A DNA stretch of 64,000 nucleotides from Blautia glucerasea. Its GTDB lineage: Bacteria; Bacillota; Clostridia; Lachnospirales; Lachnospiraceae. Location of the stretch: NCBI RefSeq assembly GCF_013304385.1, contig NZ_JAAITU010000013.1:1-64000 (forward strand), read 5' to 3'. The notes beneath the pieces were generated by a model, which saw only the letters and a list, made by a program, of their open reading frames with translations, was not told where the DNA came from and made no database searches. A program made the translations under genes and the position numbers. Positions within the stretch are counted from its first letter, which is position 1. Each line of letters starts with the position of its first letter. Below, in pieces: positions 1 through 6,649 of the stretch.

Positions 1-69
1 TGTAAAAAAGGGTATTGACACTACTAACCTACGTGTTAAATTATAATCAAGAACTCAATAAAACGAGTT
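1..69 (+). repeat. 69-bp direct repeat, copy 1
   Basis: Identical base for base to 2285-2353, and it may extend left beyond the window. It contains a regulator-gene 3' end (stop at 44-46), a TTGACA hexamer (15-20), a TATAAT hexamer (42-47) and the half-sites GAACTC (51-56) and GAGTT (65-69). The two copies diverge from position 70 onward, and each is followed by a different small gene. Confidence 0.95.
2..46 (+). CDS. 3' end of a probable HTH regulator gene (partial)
   Basis: The window opens inside a sequence identical to the last 14 codons and stop of the regulator gene at 1947-2330; read in the same frame it ends at TAA 44-46. This suggests that another copy or paralogue of that regulator lies just left of the window. 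Only the tail is visible, so the identity of the body of the gene is inference. Confidence 0.35.
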   Translation, partial: VKKGIDTTNLRVKL

Positions 70-100
70 AAAATATGACGAAGCACAGTGAGGAGAAAAA

Positions 101-307
101 ATGAGAAAATTTGAGGTCGGAAAAAGATATGCAAGCGGAGCAGTGATGTTTGAAATCGTTGCAAGAACAGCAAAAACTGTTACATACAAGTTGATTCAGC
201 ACGCTGGTAGAGCAAACGAAAGAGCAGGAGAAGCAAAGAAAGTAAAGGTTAGGGACTGGGGCGATAAGGAGTGTTTCTTTACAGGTGTTTATGAAGTGAT
301 GGCATAG
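101..307 (+). CDS. small hypothetical protein (68 aa)
   Basis: Starts after GAGGAG with good spacing. The 68-residue product is basic and soluble-looking, beginning MRKFEVGKRY and containing a DWGDKECFF segment near its end. It has no signal peptide or membrane segment. It is the first gene after repeat copy 1 and leads into a run of closely packed mobile-element genes. Function not recognised. Confidence 0.6.
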   Translation: MRKFEVGKRYASGAVMFEIVARTAKTVTYKLIQHAGRANERAGEAKKVKVRDWGDKECFFTGVYEVMA

Positions 308-318
308 GAGGGAGGGGC

Positions 319-459
319 ATGGAAAGATACGAACTTGCGAATGGTAAGGTGTACGAGATCACAAGATGGAGTGATACCTGTACTGTAATGCATCAAGGAA
401 TGGTTGTTTATACCGGTTCCTATGCAGAATGCAGAAAATATATCAACAACCTTAAATGA
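319..459 (+). CDS. small hypothetical protein (46 aa)
   Basis: ATG at 319 follows a GGAGGGAGG-type ribosome-binding site and sits 11 bp after the previous stop. It encodes 46 residues starting MERYELANGKVYEITRWS and ending INNLK. A predicted small domain of the type that adjusts mobile-element host interactions cannot be claimed from sequence; the support for the gene is only its RBS, spacing and position in the array. Confidence 0.5.
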   Translation: MERYELANGKVYEITRWSDTCTVMHQGMVVYTGSYAECRKYINNLK

Positions 460-478
460 GAAAGGGAGGACGCAGGGC

Positions 479-979
479 ATGGCACAGATCATTCAGTTTC
501 CTGTAAAAGAACAGGTGGTAAGTAATGGATATAATAATCTGTCCAGGTTGATTTCTGGAGCAGAAACAACGGAGGCACTTAATTGGTATATTGAGAGCAT
601 GGAACGACTTGAGAAAGCTGGAAACCTGCTGGATGGAGAGGCACAGAAGCTAGAAGAACAGGGAAAAAAGAAACGCCTGGAAATGTCAGCTACAGATCCT
701 GTTGAAGTTCCTGGAGTATATTGCTATACACCAGAAATGGGAGGCCAGAAACCAGATTGCCAGATGGAGGCATCCAGAGGATATTACGGAAAGCACTGGT
801 TCATTGATACACCACTGGAACTTAAAGGCAGAGGCATTGAGCTTATAAAGAAATATCAGGAAAAGGACTTCTGTTCAAAAGACCATAGAGTTGGTTGGAA
901 TGAATACCGGGTAACAAACAGAGCTTTTGAAAAACTGAAAGAAAAATACAGTATCTCGCAGGAATGCCTGCTTGATTAA
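479..979 (+). CDS. hypothetical mobile-element protein (166 aa)
   Basis: I place the start at ATG 479 (MAQIIQFPV), after AAAGGGAGG, rather than at an in-frame ATG at 404 that lies inside the preceding gene. The 166-residue product has a charged, probably helical segment around residues 35-75 and a cysteine-containing C-terminal half. The MAQIIQF opening is common in small proteins of Firmicutes phages and conjugative elements. Function not recognised. Confidence 0.6.
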   Translation: MAQIIQFPVKEQVVSNGYNNLSRLISGAETTEALNWYIESMERLEKAGNLLDGEAQKLEEQGKKKRLEMSATDPVEVPGVYCYTPEMGGQKPDCQMEASRGYYGKHWFIDTPLELKGRGIELIKKYQEKDFCSKDHRVGWNEYRVTNRAFEKLKEKYSISQECLLD

Positions 980-1038
980 TAAAGCAATTTGCCTCAGAAA
1001 ACTGGGGCAGAAAAAAATAAGAGGAGGAAGCAAAAGCA

Positions 1039-1482
1039 ATGAAATATCGTTATTACAGCACACAGCGTCCGGTTATGCCAGGAAGCTACCCTAAAAACAG
1101 ATACGTGAAGGTACTGGAAATCCATAATTTCGATCAGAAAGAATTTGTACAGGAGATCGGGCAGGAAGCGTGGGGATATATTGAATACGACAAACCACTG
1201 GGATATTTTGCAGTTGTTGATTATGAACTGGTTGCAGTGAAAGTGAAGACACTCCACCTGAGATACAAGGGCGTAGACAGCTGGGGTAGATATGTATACG
1301 AGGACGAGAACGGAAAACTCTGGAAGAACACAGATTGCTGCAGTCCGAGAGAGTGCTGCGAGGAAAGAGGAGATACACTCAACTCATCAGCAGGAAACGA
1401 ATTTGACGGAGAGCCCGATTGCCATATGGGTACACATATTCAAGTGGTGTATTTGCCTGATGAGGCGGTGCAGGATGAATAA
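1039..1482 (+). CDS. hypothetical protein (147 aa), possible polyvalent-associated domain
   Basis: Preceded by GAGGAGG. The 147-residue product is cytosolic and aromatic-rich. Its C-terminal half (around residues 75-130) has an RYKGVDSWGRYVYEDENGK segment followed by paired cysteines (DCCSP and ECCEE). Similar short segments occur in domains associated with large polyvalent proteins of conjugative elements; that link is a recollection and weak. It overlaps the next gene by 8 bp, suggesting translational coupling. Confidence 0.6.
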   Translation: MKYRYYSTQRPVMPGSYPKNRYVKVLEIHNFDQKEFVQEIGQEAWGYIEYDKPLGYFAVVDYELVAVKVKTLHLRYKGVDSWGRYVYEDENGKLWKNTDCCSPRECCEERGDTLNSSAGNEFDGEPDCHMGTHIQVVYLPDEAVQDE

Positions 1483-1636
1483 TGCAGATAAGATATACCG
1501 GAATAAAGAAACCGGAGAACTGTTTACATACAAAGAAATGCTGAAAGAATGGCGAGAACGGTATGAGGGCATCAACCCGGTAACAAAGTTATATCAATAC
1601 CATTGGCATACCAGATATGACTATATACCTAGATGA
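1475..1636 (+). CDS. small hypothetical protein (53 aa)
   Basis: ATG 1475 lies within the last codons of the preceding gene and reads a 53-residue basic protein starting MNNADKIYRNKETGEL. A much earlier in-frame ATG (1292) would run through the upstream gene and is not favoured. The opening resembles the MTNADKIR openings of the genes at 3841 and 4029, so it may be a distant member of the same small family. Function unknown. Confidence 0.5.
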   Translation: MNNADKIYRNKETGELFTYKEMLKEWRERYEGINPVTKLYQYHWHTRYDYIPR

Positions 1637-1656
1637 TCTGAAGGAGGCGAGGCATT

Positions 1657-1935
1657 ATGTGTGGAATATCTGGCGAAGATGAATACTGGGAACGCCGCCG
1701 GGAGGAACGGGAAAAACCAAAAGCATGGGATGAGAACGAACCGGTATATGAAGATGGGAACTTGTTTCTGGATGAAGAAATTGAAGAGATCGAAAAAGAA
1801 CGTGGTTATTCGATGGAAGAATTGTACGAAGGCGATCTACTTGAGATAGTGGAAGAACAAAAGGGGATTGTAGCTGATTCGGCAGAATGGAATAGTAACT
1901 GCGAATGTATTGAATACAGATACCGAGTAGCGTAA
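1657..1935 (+). CDS. acidic hypothetical protein (92 aa)
   Basis: AAGGAGG precedes the start with ideal spacing. The 92-residue product is strongly acidic, with a glutamate-rich helical stretch (about residues 30-70) and a C-terminal NSNCECIEYRYRVA tail. It lies 11 bp before the regulator gene and probably shares its transcript. High acidity is common in mobile-element accessory and anti-host proteins, but nothing here allows a functional call. Confidence 0.55.
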   Translation: MCGISGEDEYWERRREEREKPKAWDENEPVYEDGNLFLDEEIEEIEKERGYSMEELYEGDLLEIVEEQKGIVADSAEWNSNCECIEYRYRVA

Positions 1936-1946
1936 AGGAGGCAGAA

Positions 1947-2330
1947 ATGCAGAATATTGTAGAGTTTATCAAAAAGGAAATGTCGGACAGAGGAATGACA
2001 TATGATTTGCTGGCAGAGAAGGTAGGAACAAGCCGACAGAATCTTTGGATGAAATTAAACAGAAATACCAGTCCTAATTTTGAGGCAGTAAGAAAGATTC
2101 TTGCGGCTCTTGATTATGATCTTATAGTTGAGAAAAAAGAGTGTGATCAGGATACCGAAGAAAAGAAAATAGCGGATTTCTTTGAGAGCACAGACGAAGA
2201 ACAGGTCAGCTATGAGTTTGTTCAAAAGCTGTTTGCGACAATGGGATATTCTTTGAAATTAAAAACTCATAAAATTGAAGAAAATGTAAAAAAGGGTATT
2301 GACACTACTAACCTACGTGTTAAATTATAA
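1947..2330 (+). CDS. Xre/Cro-C1-type HTH transcriptional regulator
   Basis: The 127-residue protein has an N-terminal helix-turn-helix of the Cro/C1 type (about residues 8-62: helices around MTYDLLAEKVG and TSRQNLWMKLNR, then a third around FEAVRKILAALDY). The C-terminal half is acidic and probably mediates dimerisation or signal input. Its last 14 codons lie within the 69-bp repeat that is also present at the left edge of the window, implying a second copy nearby. GAACTC/GAGTTC inverted repeats immediately downstream are candidate operators. Family call is firm; target sites are inference. Confidence 0.8.
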   Translation: MQNIVEFIKKEMSDRGMTYDLLAEKVGTSRQNLWMKLNRNTSPNFEAVRKILAALDYDLIVEKKECDQDTEEKKIADFFESTDEEQVSYEFVQKLFATMGYSLKLKTHKIEENVKKGIDTTNLRVKL

Positions 2331-2353
2331 TCAAGAACTCAATAAAACGAGTT
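2285..2353 (+). repeat. 69-bp direct repeat, copy 2
   Basis: Exact second copy of 1-69. Here the upstream body of the regulator gene is present, so the repeat starts inside its coding sequence and runs into the region upstream of the 51-residue gene at 2398. In this copy the half-sites continue: AGAACTCA (2334-2341) is matched by TGAGTTCT (2358-2365), giving a perfect 8-bp inverted repeat, with GAGTTC between them. Confidence 0.95.
2299..2331 (+). promoter_or_regulatory. promoter-like sequence inside the repeat
   Basis: A consensus TTGACA (2299-2304) lies in the last codons of the regulator gene. A consensus TATAAT (2326-2331) follows after 21 bp, which is longer than the usual 17; TAAATT at 16-bp spacing is an alternative -10. 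The same arrangement occurs at 15-47. It would drive the 51-residue gene here and the 68-residue gene in copy 1. The GAACTC/GAGTTC inverted repeats just downstream could be an operator for the neighbouring HTH protein; this is inference. Confidence 0.45.
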
Positions 2354-2397
2354 CCAATGAGTTCTGAAAGGCAGGTGAGAAAGTGGAGGATTTTGAA

Positions 2398-2553
2398 ATG
2401 CCAACTAAAAACACTGGGGACATGGTTGTGAGAGCAATGCGATGGGCTTTAGCACATGGACATACAGCAGAAGAAGCATACGACTTAGCAACTTATATGA
2501 CAGGAAATGAACTTCCAGAAAAAGAAGCAGAGAAGAAAGAGAAAAAAGAATAA
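2398..2553 (+). CDS. small hypothetical protein (51 aa)
   Basis: ATG 2398 has GGAGG eight bases upstream; an in-frame GTG at 2383 is the alternative start. The 51-residue product has a helical core (RAMRWALAHGHTAEEAYDLA) and a lysine/glutamate tail. The core resembles short helical DNA- or protein-binding modules, but no family is recognised. It follows the regulator gene and the promoter-like repeat and is followed by a hairpin cluster. Confidence 0.6.
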   Translation: MPTKNTGDMVVRAMRWALAHGHTAEEAYDLATYMTGNELPEKEAEKKEKKE

Positions 2554-2640
2554 GGCTCCGGAGCCTACCTAAGAAATAGAACCGGAGCCAAACCCAATAG
2601 AACCGAGGCGGTATTCACCTGCCCCCGCTTCGGTTTGATA
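2554..2640 (+). terminator. cluster of GC-rich hairpins after the 51-aa gene
   Basis: Immediately after the stop, GGCTCCGGAGCC is self-complementary, and a second CCGGAGCC at 2582-2589 can pair with its first half. A further stem joins ACCGAGGCGG to CCCGCTTCGGT (2601-2636). No long T tract follows, so this could be a weak terminator, an mRNA-stability element or a structured leader for the gene at 2686. Confidence 0.4.
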
Positions 2641-2685
2641 TTAACATAAAGGCAGGAAGAAAGCAAGAAAAATGGAGGATGTACC

Positions 2686-2913
2686 ATGGAATTATTACAA
2701 ATTCTGGATACTTTAAAAGGATATCAGACAATTTCAATAGAGAGAAATGTTATAAAAACAGATGAGGAAACGGGAGAAACGAAATCAGAAAAGGTAACAA
2801 TTTATTCTGGAAAAGTTATTGATTTCAATCCAAAGCTGAATGACATCAGAGGATTACGTGTTGAAATGGTTTATTGCGGATATTATGACAGCGTAAGCAT
2901 CACACTGAAATAG
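2686..2913 (+). CDS. small hypothetical protein (75 aa)
   Basis: Starts at ATG 2686 after GGAGG. The 75-residue product alternates short hydrophobic and charged stretches (IYSGKVIDFNPKLNDIRGL) consistent with a small beta-rich domain. It has no signal peptide. It lies 16 bp before the next gene with a GAGGAGG site between, so the two are probably co-transcribed. Not recognised. Confidence 0.55.
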   Translation: MELLQILDTLKGYQTISIERNVIKTDEETGETKSEKVTIYSGKVIDFNPKLNDIRGLRVEMVYCGYYDSVSITLK

Positions 2914-2929
2914 AGGAGGAAAAGGAAGA

Positions 2930-3844
2930 ATGAGAGAACGAATCTATTATGAAATCAATGAGCAGTCCGCAAGGTCTGCTCATGAGATGATGTCTTTCCG
3001 GGATTACAAAGAAGGCAGCCTGACAGCAGAATACAAAGGATATGTTGACGAGGCATATGATCTGGCAGACAAGGTTGCTGAGAACAGACCGGAGGAAGCT
3101 GACCGGGTATATGGTATTGCAGAGAGATATTCTAAAAAGATGGCAGCCAATTTGAACGATCGAAGCCGTATCGGTTGTATGTGTCCGTCAGTTATGATTT
3201 GCGGACCTGCAAATTTTCCGGTAAGGAAGAAAGAAAAACAGAATGCTGCATCCGATAGAAACTACCAGGAGTTCAAGGAAATCCAGAAGATGTTGAACAG
3301 GATCCGGAGTATTGGAAACGGAAAGGGCATTATCAAGTCCGGTGATGCCGATGCAGTAGAACGTTTGGAAAAGAAGCTTAACGGATTAAAGGAATTACAG
3401 GAGAAGATGAAAGCTGCAAATGCCTACTATAGAAAGAATAAAACCTTAGATGGCTGCCCTGTATTGACACAGGAACAGATTGATAGCCTGAAAGAGAAAA
3501 TGCAGAAGGACTGGCATTATGAGGACAAGCCTTTTGTTACATACCAGCTTTCAAACAATAATGCAGAGATTCACCGGATAGAAGGCAGACTCAAGAAGCT
3601 CAGAGCGGCTAAAACGGAAGGAAATACCGAGAGTGAAAATAAGTATTTCCGTACCGTAGAAAATACGGAAATCATGCGTTTACAGCTGTTCTTTGATAGT
3701 AAACCAGAATCAGATATACGAGATATTTTGAAAAAGAATGGTTTTAGATGGAGTCCGAAAAATGATTGCTGGCAGAGACAGCTTACAGATAATGCCAGAT
3801 ATTCACTGGAAAGAGTGAAAAAGGATTTGGAGGCGTTGAAATGA
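2930..3844 (+). CDS. conserved mobile-element protein with DUF3560/ArdC-like C-terminal motif
   Basis: The 304-residue protein has an N-terminal helical domain (about 1-90), a basic helical middle with probable coiled coil (about 105-235), and a C-terminal domain with the pattern F-D-x-K-P-x-x-x-I-R-x-x-L-K-x-x-G-F-R-W-S-P followed by W-Q-R (about 255-285). That C-terminal pattern recurs in proteins of conjugative plasmids and phages that are often labelled DUF3560 or ArdC-related (family memory, not a search). Its biochemical role is unclear. It overlaps the next gene by ATGA. Confidence 0.6.
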   Translation: MRERIYYEINEQSARSAHEMMSFRDYKEGSLTAEYKGYVDEAYDLADKVAENRPEEADRVYGIAERYSKKMAANLNDRSRIGCMCPSVMICGPANFPVRKKEKQNAASDRNYQEFKEIQKMLNRIRSIGNGKGIIKSGDADAVERLEKKLNGLKELQEKMKAANAYYRKNKTLDGCPVLTQEQIDSLKEKMQKDWHYEDKPFVTYQLSNNNAEIHRIEGRLKKLRAAKTEGNTESENKYFRTVENTEIMRLQLFFDSKPESDIRDILKKNGFRWSPKNDCWQRQLTDNARYSLERVKKDLEALK

Positions 3845-4032
3845 CAAATGCTGAGTGGATTCGTTCGATGAGTAATGAGGAGCTGGCTACATGGCTGCAT
3901 AATATATGCGCATTTGTATCATTGTATGATGAGGAACCGTACTTATCGGTGCTTGATAACAAAGGGAATGCTGCTGAAATCCATGATGCGTTTGGAGATA
4001 TATTACATTGGTTAGGAAAGGAAACAGCATGA
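3841..4032 (+). CDS. small MTNA-family protein 1 (63 aa)
   Basis: The start overlaps the previous stop (ATGA), implying coupled translation. The 63-residue product begins MTNAEWIRSMSNEELATWL, the same opening as the next gene (MTNADKIRNLSDEELVNLL). Short proteins with this N-terminal helix are common in Firmicutes phages and conjugative elements; their function is not known to me. The remainder is acidic with tryptophans near the C-terminus. Confidence 0.6.
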   Translation: MTNAEWIRSMSNEELATWLHNICAFVSLYDEEPYLSVLDNKGNAAEIHDAFGDILHWLGKETA

Positions 4033-4232
4033 CAAATGCGGATAAGATCAGAAATTTATCTGACGAGGAACTTGTTAATCTGTTAGCGTGGGGAGAAGTC
4101 TATGACGAGGGATTGAAAGTACCAAGTTGTGATGAAGGATGCGAGGACTGCGAGAGTGGCTGCGCTCTTGAATGTCCGATAGAAAAGAGAGAAAAGAATG
4201 TCAGAGAATGGCTACAGGCACAGGAGGAATAG
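4029..4232 (+). CDS. small MTNA-family protein 2 (67 aa), cysteine-rich
   Basis: I place the start at ATG 4029, overlapping the preceding stop by four bases, rather than at ATG 4008 inside that gene. The 67 residues share their first helix with the upstream gene and then contain five cysteines in SCDEGCEDCESGCALECP, a pattern that could bind zinc or an iron-sulfur centre. The paralogous openings suggest tandem duplication followed by divergence of the C-terminal part. Confidence 0.55.
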   Translation: MTNADKIRNLSDEELVNLLAWGEVYDEGLKVPSCDEGCEDCESGCALECPIEKREKNVREWLQAQEE

Positions 4233-4234
4233 CA

Positions 4235-4543
4235 ATGGCAAAAAGATGCACAGGAGGTTATACAACTACCAGAGAAGTGTACAAGACAGTAAAGAAATAT
4301 GATCATCAGCAGTTTGATGAGTTTTGCACACGTATTTATACCAATGGTTTCAATGATGGCAAAAAGGCAGTAGTCGAAAAACCTATCAAAGCGATTAACG
4401 GTGAACAGCTTATGGAAGTGATCGGAGAGGTAAAGGGAGTAGGCCCAGCATTAAAAGGCAAAATCAAAAATGCAATCGAAGCAAAGCTTGGGAGTATAGG
4501 AAATGATGAAAAATCAGATGAGCAGGAGGGAACAGCTTGCTAA
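4235..4543 (+). CDS. small protein with helix-hairpin-helix-like C-terminus (102 aa)
   Basis: ATG 4235 follows AGGAGG, so it is preferred over an in-frame ATG at 4172 within the upstream gene. The product starts MAKRCTGGYTT. Its C-terminal third contains VIGEVKGVGPALKGKIKNAI, matching the hairpin (GVGPAL) and following helix of helix-hairpin-helix DNA-binding motifs (about residues 68-92). A nonspecific DNA-binding role in element maintenance or replication is plausible but inferred. It overlaps the next gene by about 40 bp. Confidence 0.55.
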   Translation: MAKRCTGGYTTTREVYKTVKKYDHQQFDEFCTRIYTNGFNDGKKAVVEKPIKAINGEQLMEVIGEVKGVGPALKGKIKNAIEAKLGSIGNDEKSDEQEGTAC

Positions 4544-5102
4544 GAGTATTGGGAAATCTCACGCACATTGGATAAGACTTCGGGAGAATGGGGGCAATGA
4601 TCCATTCTGGCCGGATGGAGTAAATCTGAACCTGTTGAGGAATCATATTATTTATGATCGTAGATTATGTGAAGAAGAGCTGCAGGAAGAGGATTATCCA
4701 GACGAATATTACATACCACTTCCAGAAGAAATGCCTCCAAACTTTATGGTTAAGAGCGAAGAAATCAGGAAGCAAGCATTTAGAATGATACATAGAATTA
4801 AAGAAAATTCTGATTATATGGAATTGGTTGGAAAAAGTGAAAAAGGTCAGAAGGCAACTACCATGATCCGTTATGTTTCTGGGTATAGTCAGAGTATTTT
4901 AGATGATGATCTTGTTGCAATGCGAAGATTTATTCATTGGGATTTTTCAGAAATGATGAAACAGGCAAAAGAGGAACTAAAAGAAATGATGCCTGTTATA
5001 AAAAATGAAAAGCCATTACCAGAAGGGCAGTTATCAATATTTGATTTATTCGATGTTTATAGTACAGGAGGAACAGGATATGAAACATACAAGAAACGAT
5101 AG
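4503..5102 (+). CDS. hypothetical protein with C-terminal clamp-binding-like motif (199 aa)
   Basis: The 199-residue protein is soluble and charged, with an acidic centre (EEELQEEDYPDEYY about residue 60) and helical C-terminal half. Near the end is QLSIF (about residues 176-180, bases 5028-5042), within the context PLPEGQLSIFDLFD, which closely fits the QL(S/D)LF sliding-clamp-binding pentapeptide of bacterial replication and repair proteins. The motif is seen; its function is inference. The gene overlaps both neighbours, fitting a compact mobile-element transcript. Confidence 0.55.
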   Translation: MMKNQMSRREQLAKSIGKSHAHWIRLRENGGNDPFWPDGVNLNLLRNHIIYDRRLCEEELQEEDYPDEYYIPLPEEMPPNFMVKSEEIRKQAFRMIHRIKENSDYMELVGKSEKGQKATTMIRYVSGYSQSILDDDLVAMRRFIHWDFSEMMKQAKEELKEMMPVIKNEKPLPEGQLSIFDLFDVYSTGGTGYETYKKR

Positions 5103-5505
5103 CTTATTTGGGGAAAATTGGAAAGAATCTTTTAACAAACAGGACCCTGAACAGGAGGATGGATACAAAGGATTTCTGTATGTAAAATGTCCGTCTTGTG
5201 GGAAAATAAAGGGATTTTGCACCAAGAAAATTATTTCAGGGGAAAATTGCTCTTGTGGTGAAAGAATACTGTTGAAGAATCTTAGACCAATGTATGTTAA
5301 ATGTGACTGTGGGAAGGATTTCAGATACTTTACAAATATGACGGATAGTTCATTTACATGCAAATGCATTAATTGCGGTTCAAATGTAAAGATCAGGATC
5401 AACACAAGAGGTACAGCATATGTATCGGACTGTAGAAAACCGGAAGAAACACGGTTCAACTACAGAACTGGAAGAGGAGCGAGATATTATGGCGGTCGTT
5501 TCTGA
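5080..5505 (+). CDS. zinc-ribbon-type small protein (141 aa)
   Basis: Start chosen at ATG 5080 after AGGAGG; an in-frame ATG at 5005 lacks such a site. The 141-residue product carries four paired-cysteine knuckles: CPSCG, CSCG, CDCG and CKCINCG, spread over about residues 33-105, consistent with two zinc ribbons. The C-terminus is basic and arginine-rich (RTGRGARYYGGRF), suggesting nucleic-acid contact. It overlaps the previous gene by 23 bp. No specific family is recognised. Confidence 0.6.
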   Translation: MKHTRNDSLFGENWKESFNKQDPEQEDGYKGFLYVKCPSCGKIKGFCTKKIISGENCSCGERILLKNLRPMYVKCDCGKDFRYFTNMTDSSFTCKCINCGSNVKIRINTRGTAYVSDCRKPEETRFNYRTGRGARYYGGRF

Positions 5506-5528
5506 GACGACTAGGAGGGAGCAGCAGA

Positions 5529-5810
5529 ATGATTAACGAGTTTGAAAGAAAAGCTCTTTTATTCAGAATCGCAATGCAGGACGTATATAGAGATGAGGAC
5601 GATAGAGAATTGGGAGCTGCTGGCAAATTGGAACTTAAAATTGAAACATTGACAGAAGATTTTACGGCAATCTTGATAGCTATGTACACCTGGTACCAGT
5701 CAGTAACAGGTGATGATGAACTGGATGTTTTTGATTTCATTGGCGTGTTAAACAGGCTTGCTATGCAGTGGGTGTTTAAGTCAAAGGAAGAAGGAGAACG
5801 GAATGATTGA
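5529..5810 (+). CDS. hypothetical helical protein (93 aa)
   Basis: Preceded by AGGAGGGAG. The 93-residue product is acidic and predicted helical, without cysteines or a signal peptide; it starts MINEFERKALLF. Its stop overlaps the start of the next tiny gene. Not recognised. Confidence 0.55.
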   Translation: MINEFERKALLFRIAMQDVYRDEDDRELGAAGKLELKIETLTEDFTAILIAMYTWYQSVTGDDELDVFDFIGVLNRLAMQWVFKSKEEGERND

Positions 5811-5907
5811 GATCATCAGTACAGAGAAACAAAAGATCACAGATCAGGAGGCAATAGAAGCCATGCGAACAATCAGGCGGTATTGCAAGGAGCATGAAAA
5901 ATGGTAA
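5803..5907 (+). CDS. very small hypothetical protein (34 aa)
   Basis: ATG 5803 lies eight bases inside the end of the previous gene, after GGAGAACGGA, and reads 34 residues (MIEIISTEKQK to HEKW). Its own stop overlaps the start of the next gene at 5901. Perfect nesting between two coupled genes is the main support; it could also be a non-coding coincidence. Confidence 0.4.
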   Translation: MIEIISTEKQKITDQEAIEAMRTIRRYCKEHEKW

Positions 5908-6236
5908 TCAGAAGTCAGGATAAAAGCCGATTAATTAATTTTGACAACATACACGAATTAAGATTCTGGGAATGCGAACAGGGTTTTGACATAACGGATT
6001 GTGTGTGCCCAGTCGGACATTATTCGAGCAAAGAAAAAGCCCTCAAAGTGTTGGACATGATTCAGGAAGCTTATGCAAAATATGAAACTATTCATACATC
6101 AGCTACTGGACTTGCTACAATGTCACTTTTTATAGAATCAACAAATGAAGTTAATGAATTGTATATGAAAATCCAGAATGTTTTAGAAAAGGCTGTTGTA
6201 TTCCAGATGCCGGAAGATTTGGAGGTAGAAGCATGA
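5901..6236 (+). CDS. conserved mobile-element protein (111 aa)
   Basis: The 111-residue product begins MVIRSQDKSRLINFDNI and continues to a GHYSSKEKALKVLDMI segment. Short proteins with this opening (RSQDKxxLxNFxN) and the KAxKVLDMI helix are frequent in Firmicutes phages, plasmids and conjugative transposons; I recall the family as conserved hypothetical without known function. The stop overlaps the next start (ATGA). Confidence 0.6.
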   Translation: MVIRSQDKSRLINFDNIHELRFWECEQGFDITDCVCPVGHYSSKEKALKVLDMIQEAYAKYETIHTSATGLATMSLFIESTNEVNELYMKIQNVLEKAVVFQMPEDLEVEA

Positions 6237-6649
6237 GTCATGTGAGGAACAAATTGAAAATATTAAAAAAGGAGCTTAGTGATTCAAGCGATGAAGCATT
6301 TTTTTCAAAGCAAAACCTAATGAATGTTGTAGATTGGCTTCTTGAAGATACGAAGCTGGATGAAAAGGAAAATATGAAGTTACAGGAAGCAATCCAAAAG
6401 CAAATTCCGGTAGAGCCTAAACTTTATATGAATGAGAAATGCCCGATATTCATTGAGTTTGCTGATGGACATGGAGAAAGCAGAATGCAGTACAAACACT
6501 TATGGCATTGTCCAAGGTGTGGGGGTGTGGTTGGGGAAAGAAAGATTTTGTATCAAGGTCGAGTACATGATCAAAAACGGAAAGTATATTGCGATAGATG
6601 TGGACAGAAAATGGAATGGAGAACAACATGGAAAGAGAATCTAAACTGA
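6233..6649 (+). CDS. zinc-ribbon protein (138 aa)
   Basis: Start overlaps the previous stop (ATGA). The N-terminal 70 residues are charged and helical; the C-terminal part has CPRCGG and CDRCGQ knuckles separated by about 24 residues (about 93-130), a classic zinc ribbon. It is coupled to the downstream methyltransferase gene, whose start lies inside it. A DNA-associated role is plausible; no family is recognised. Confidence 0.6.
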   Translation: MSHVRNKLKILKKELSDSSDEAFFSKQNLMNVVDWLLEDTKLDEKENMKLQEAIQKQIPVEPKLYMNEKCPIFIEFADGHGESRMQYKHLWHCPRCGGVVGERKILYQGRVHDQKRKVYCDRCGQKMEWRTTWKENLN

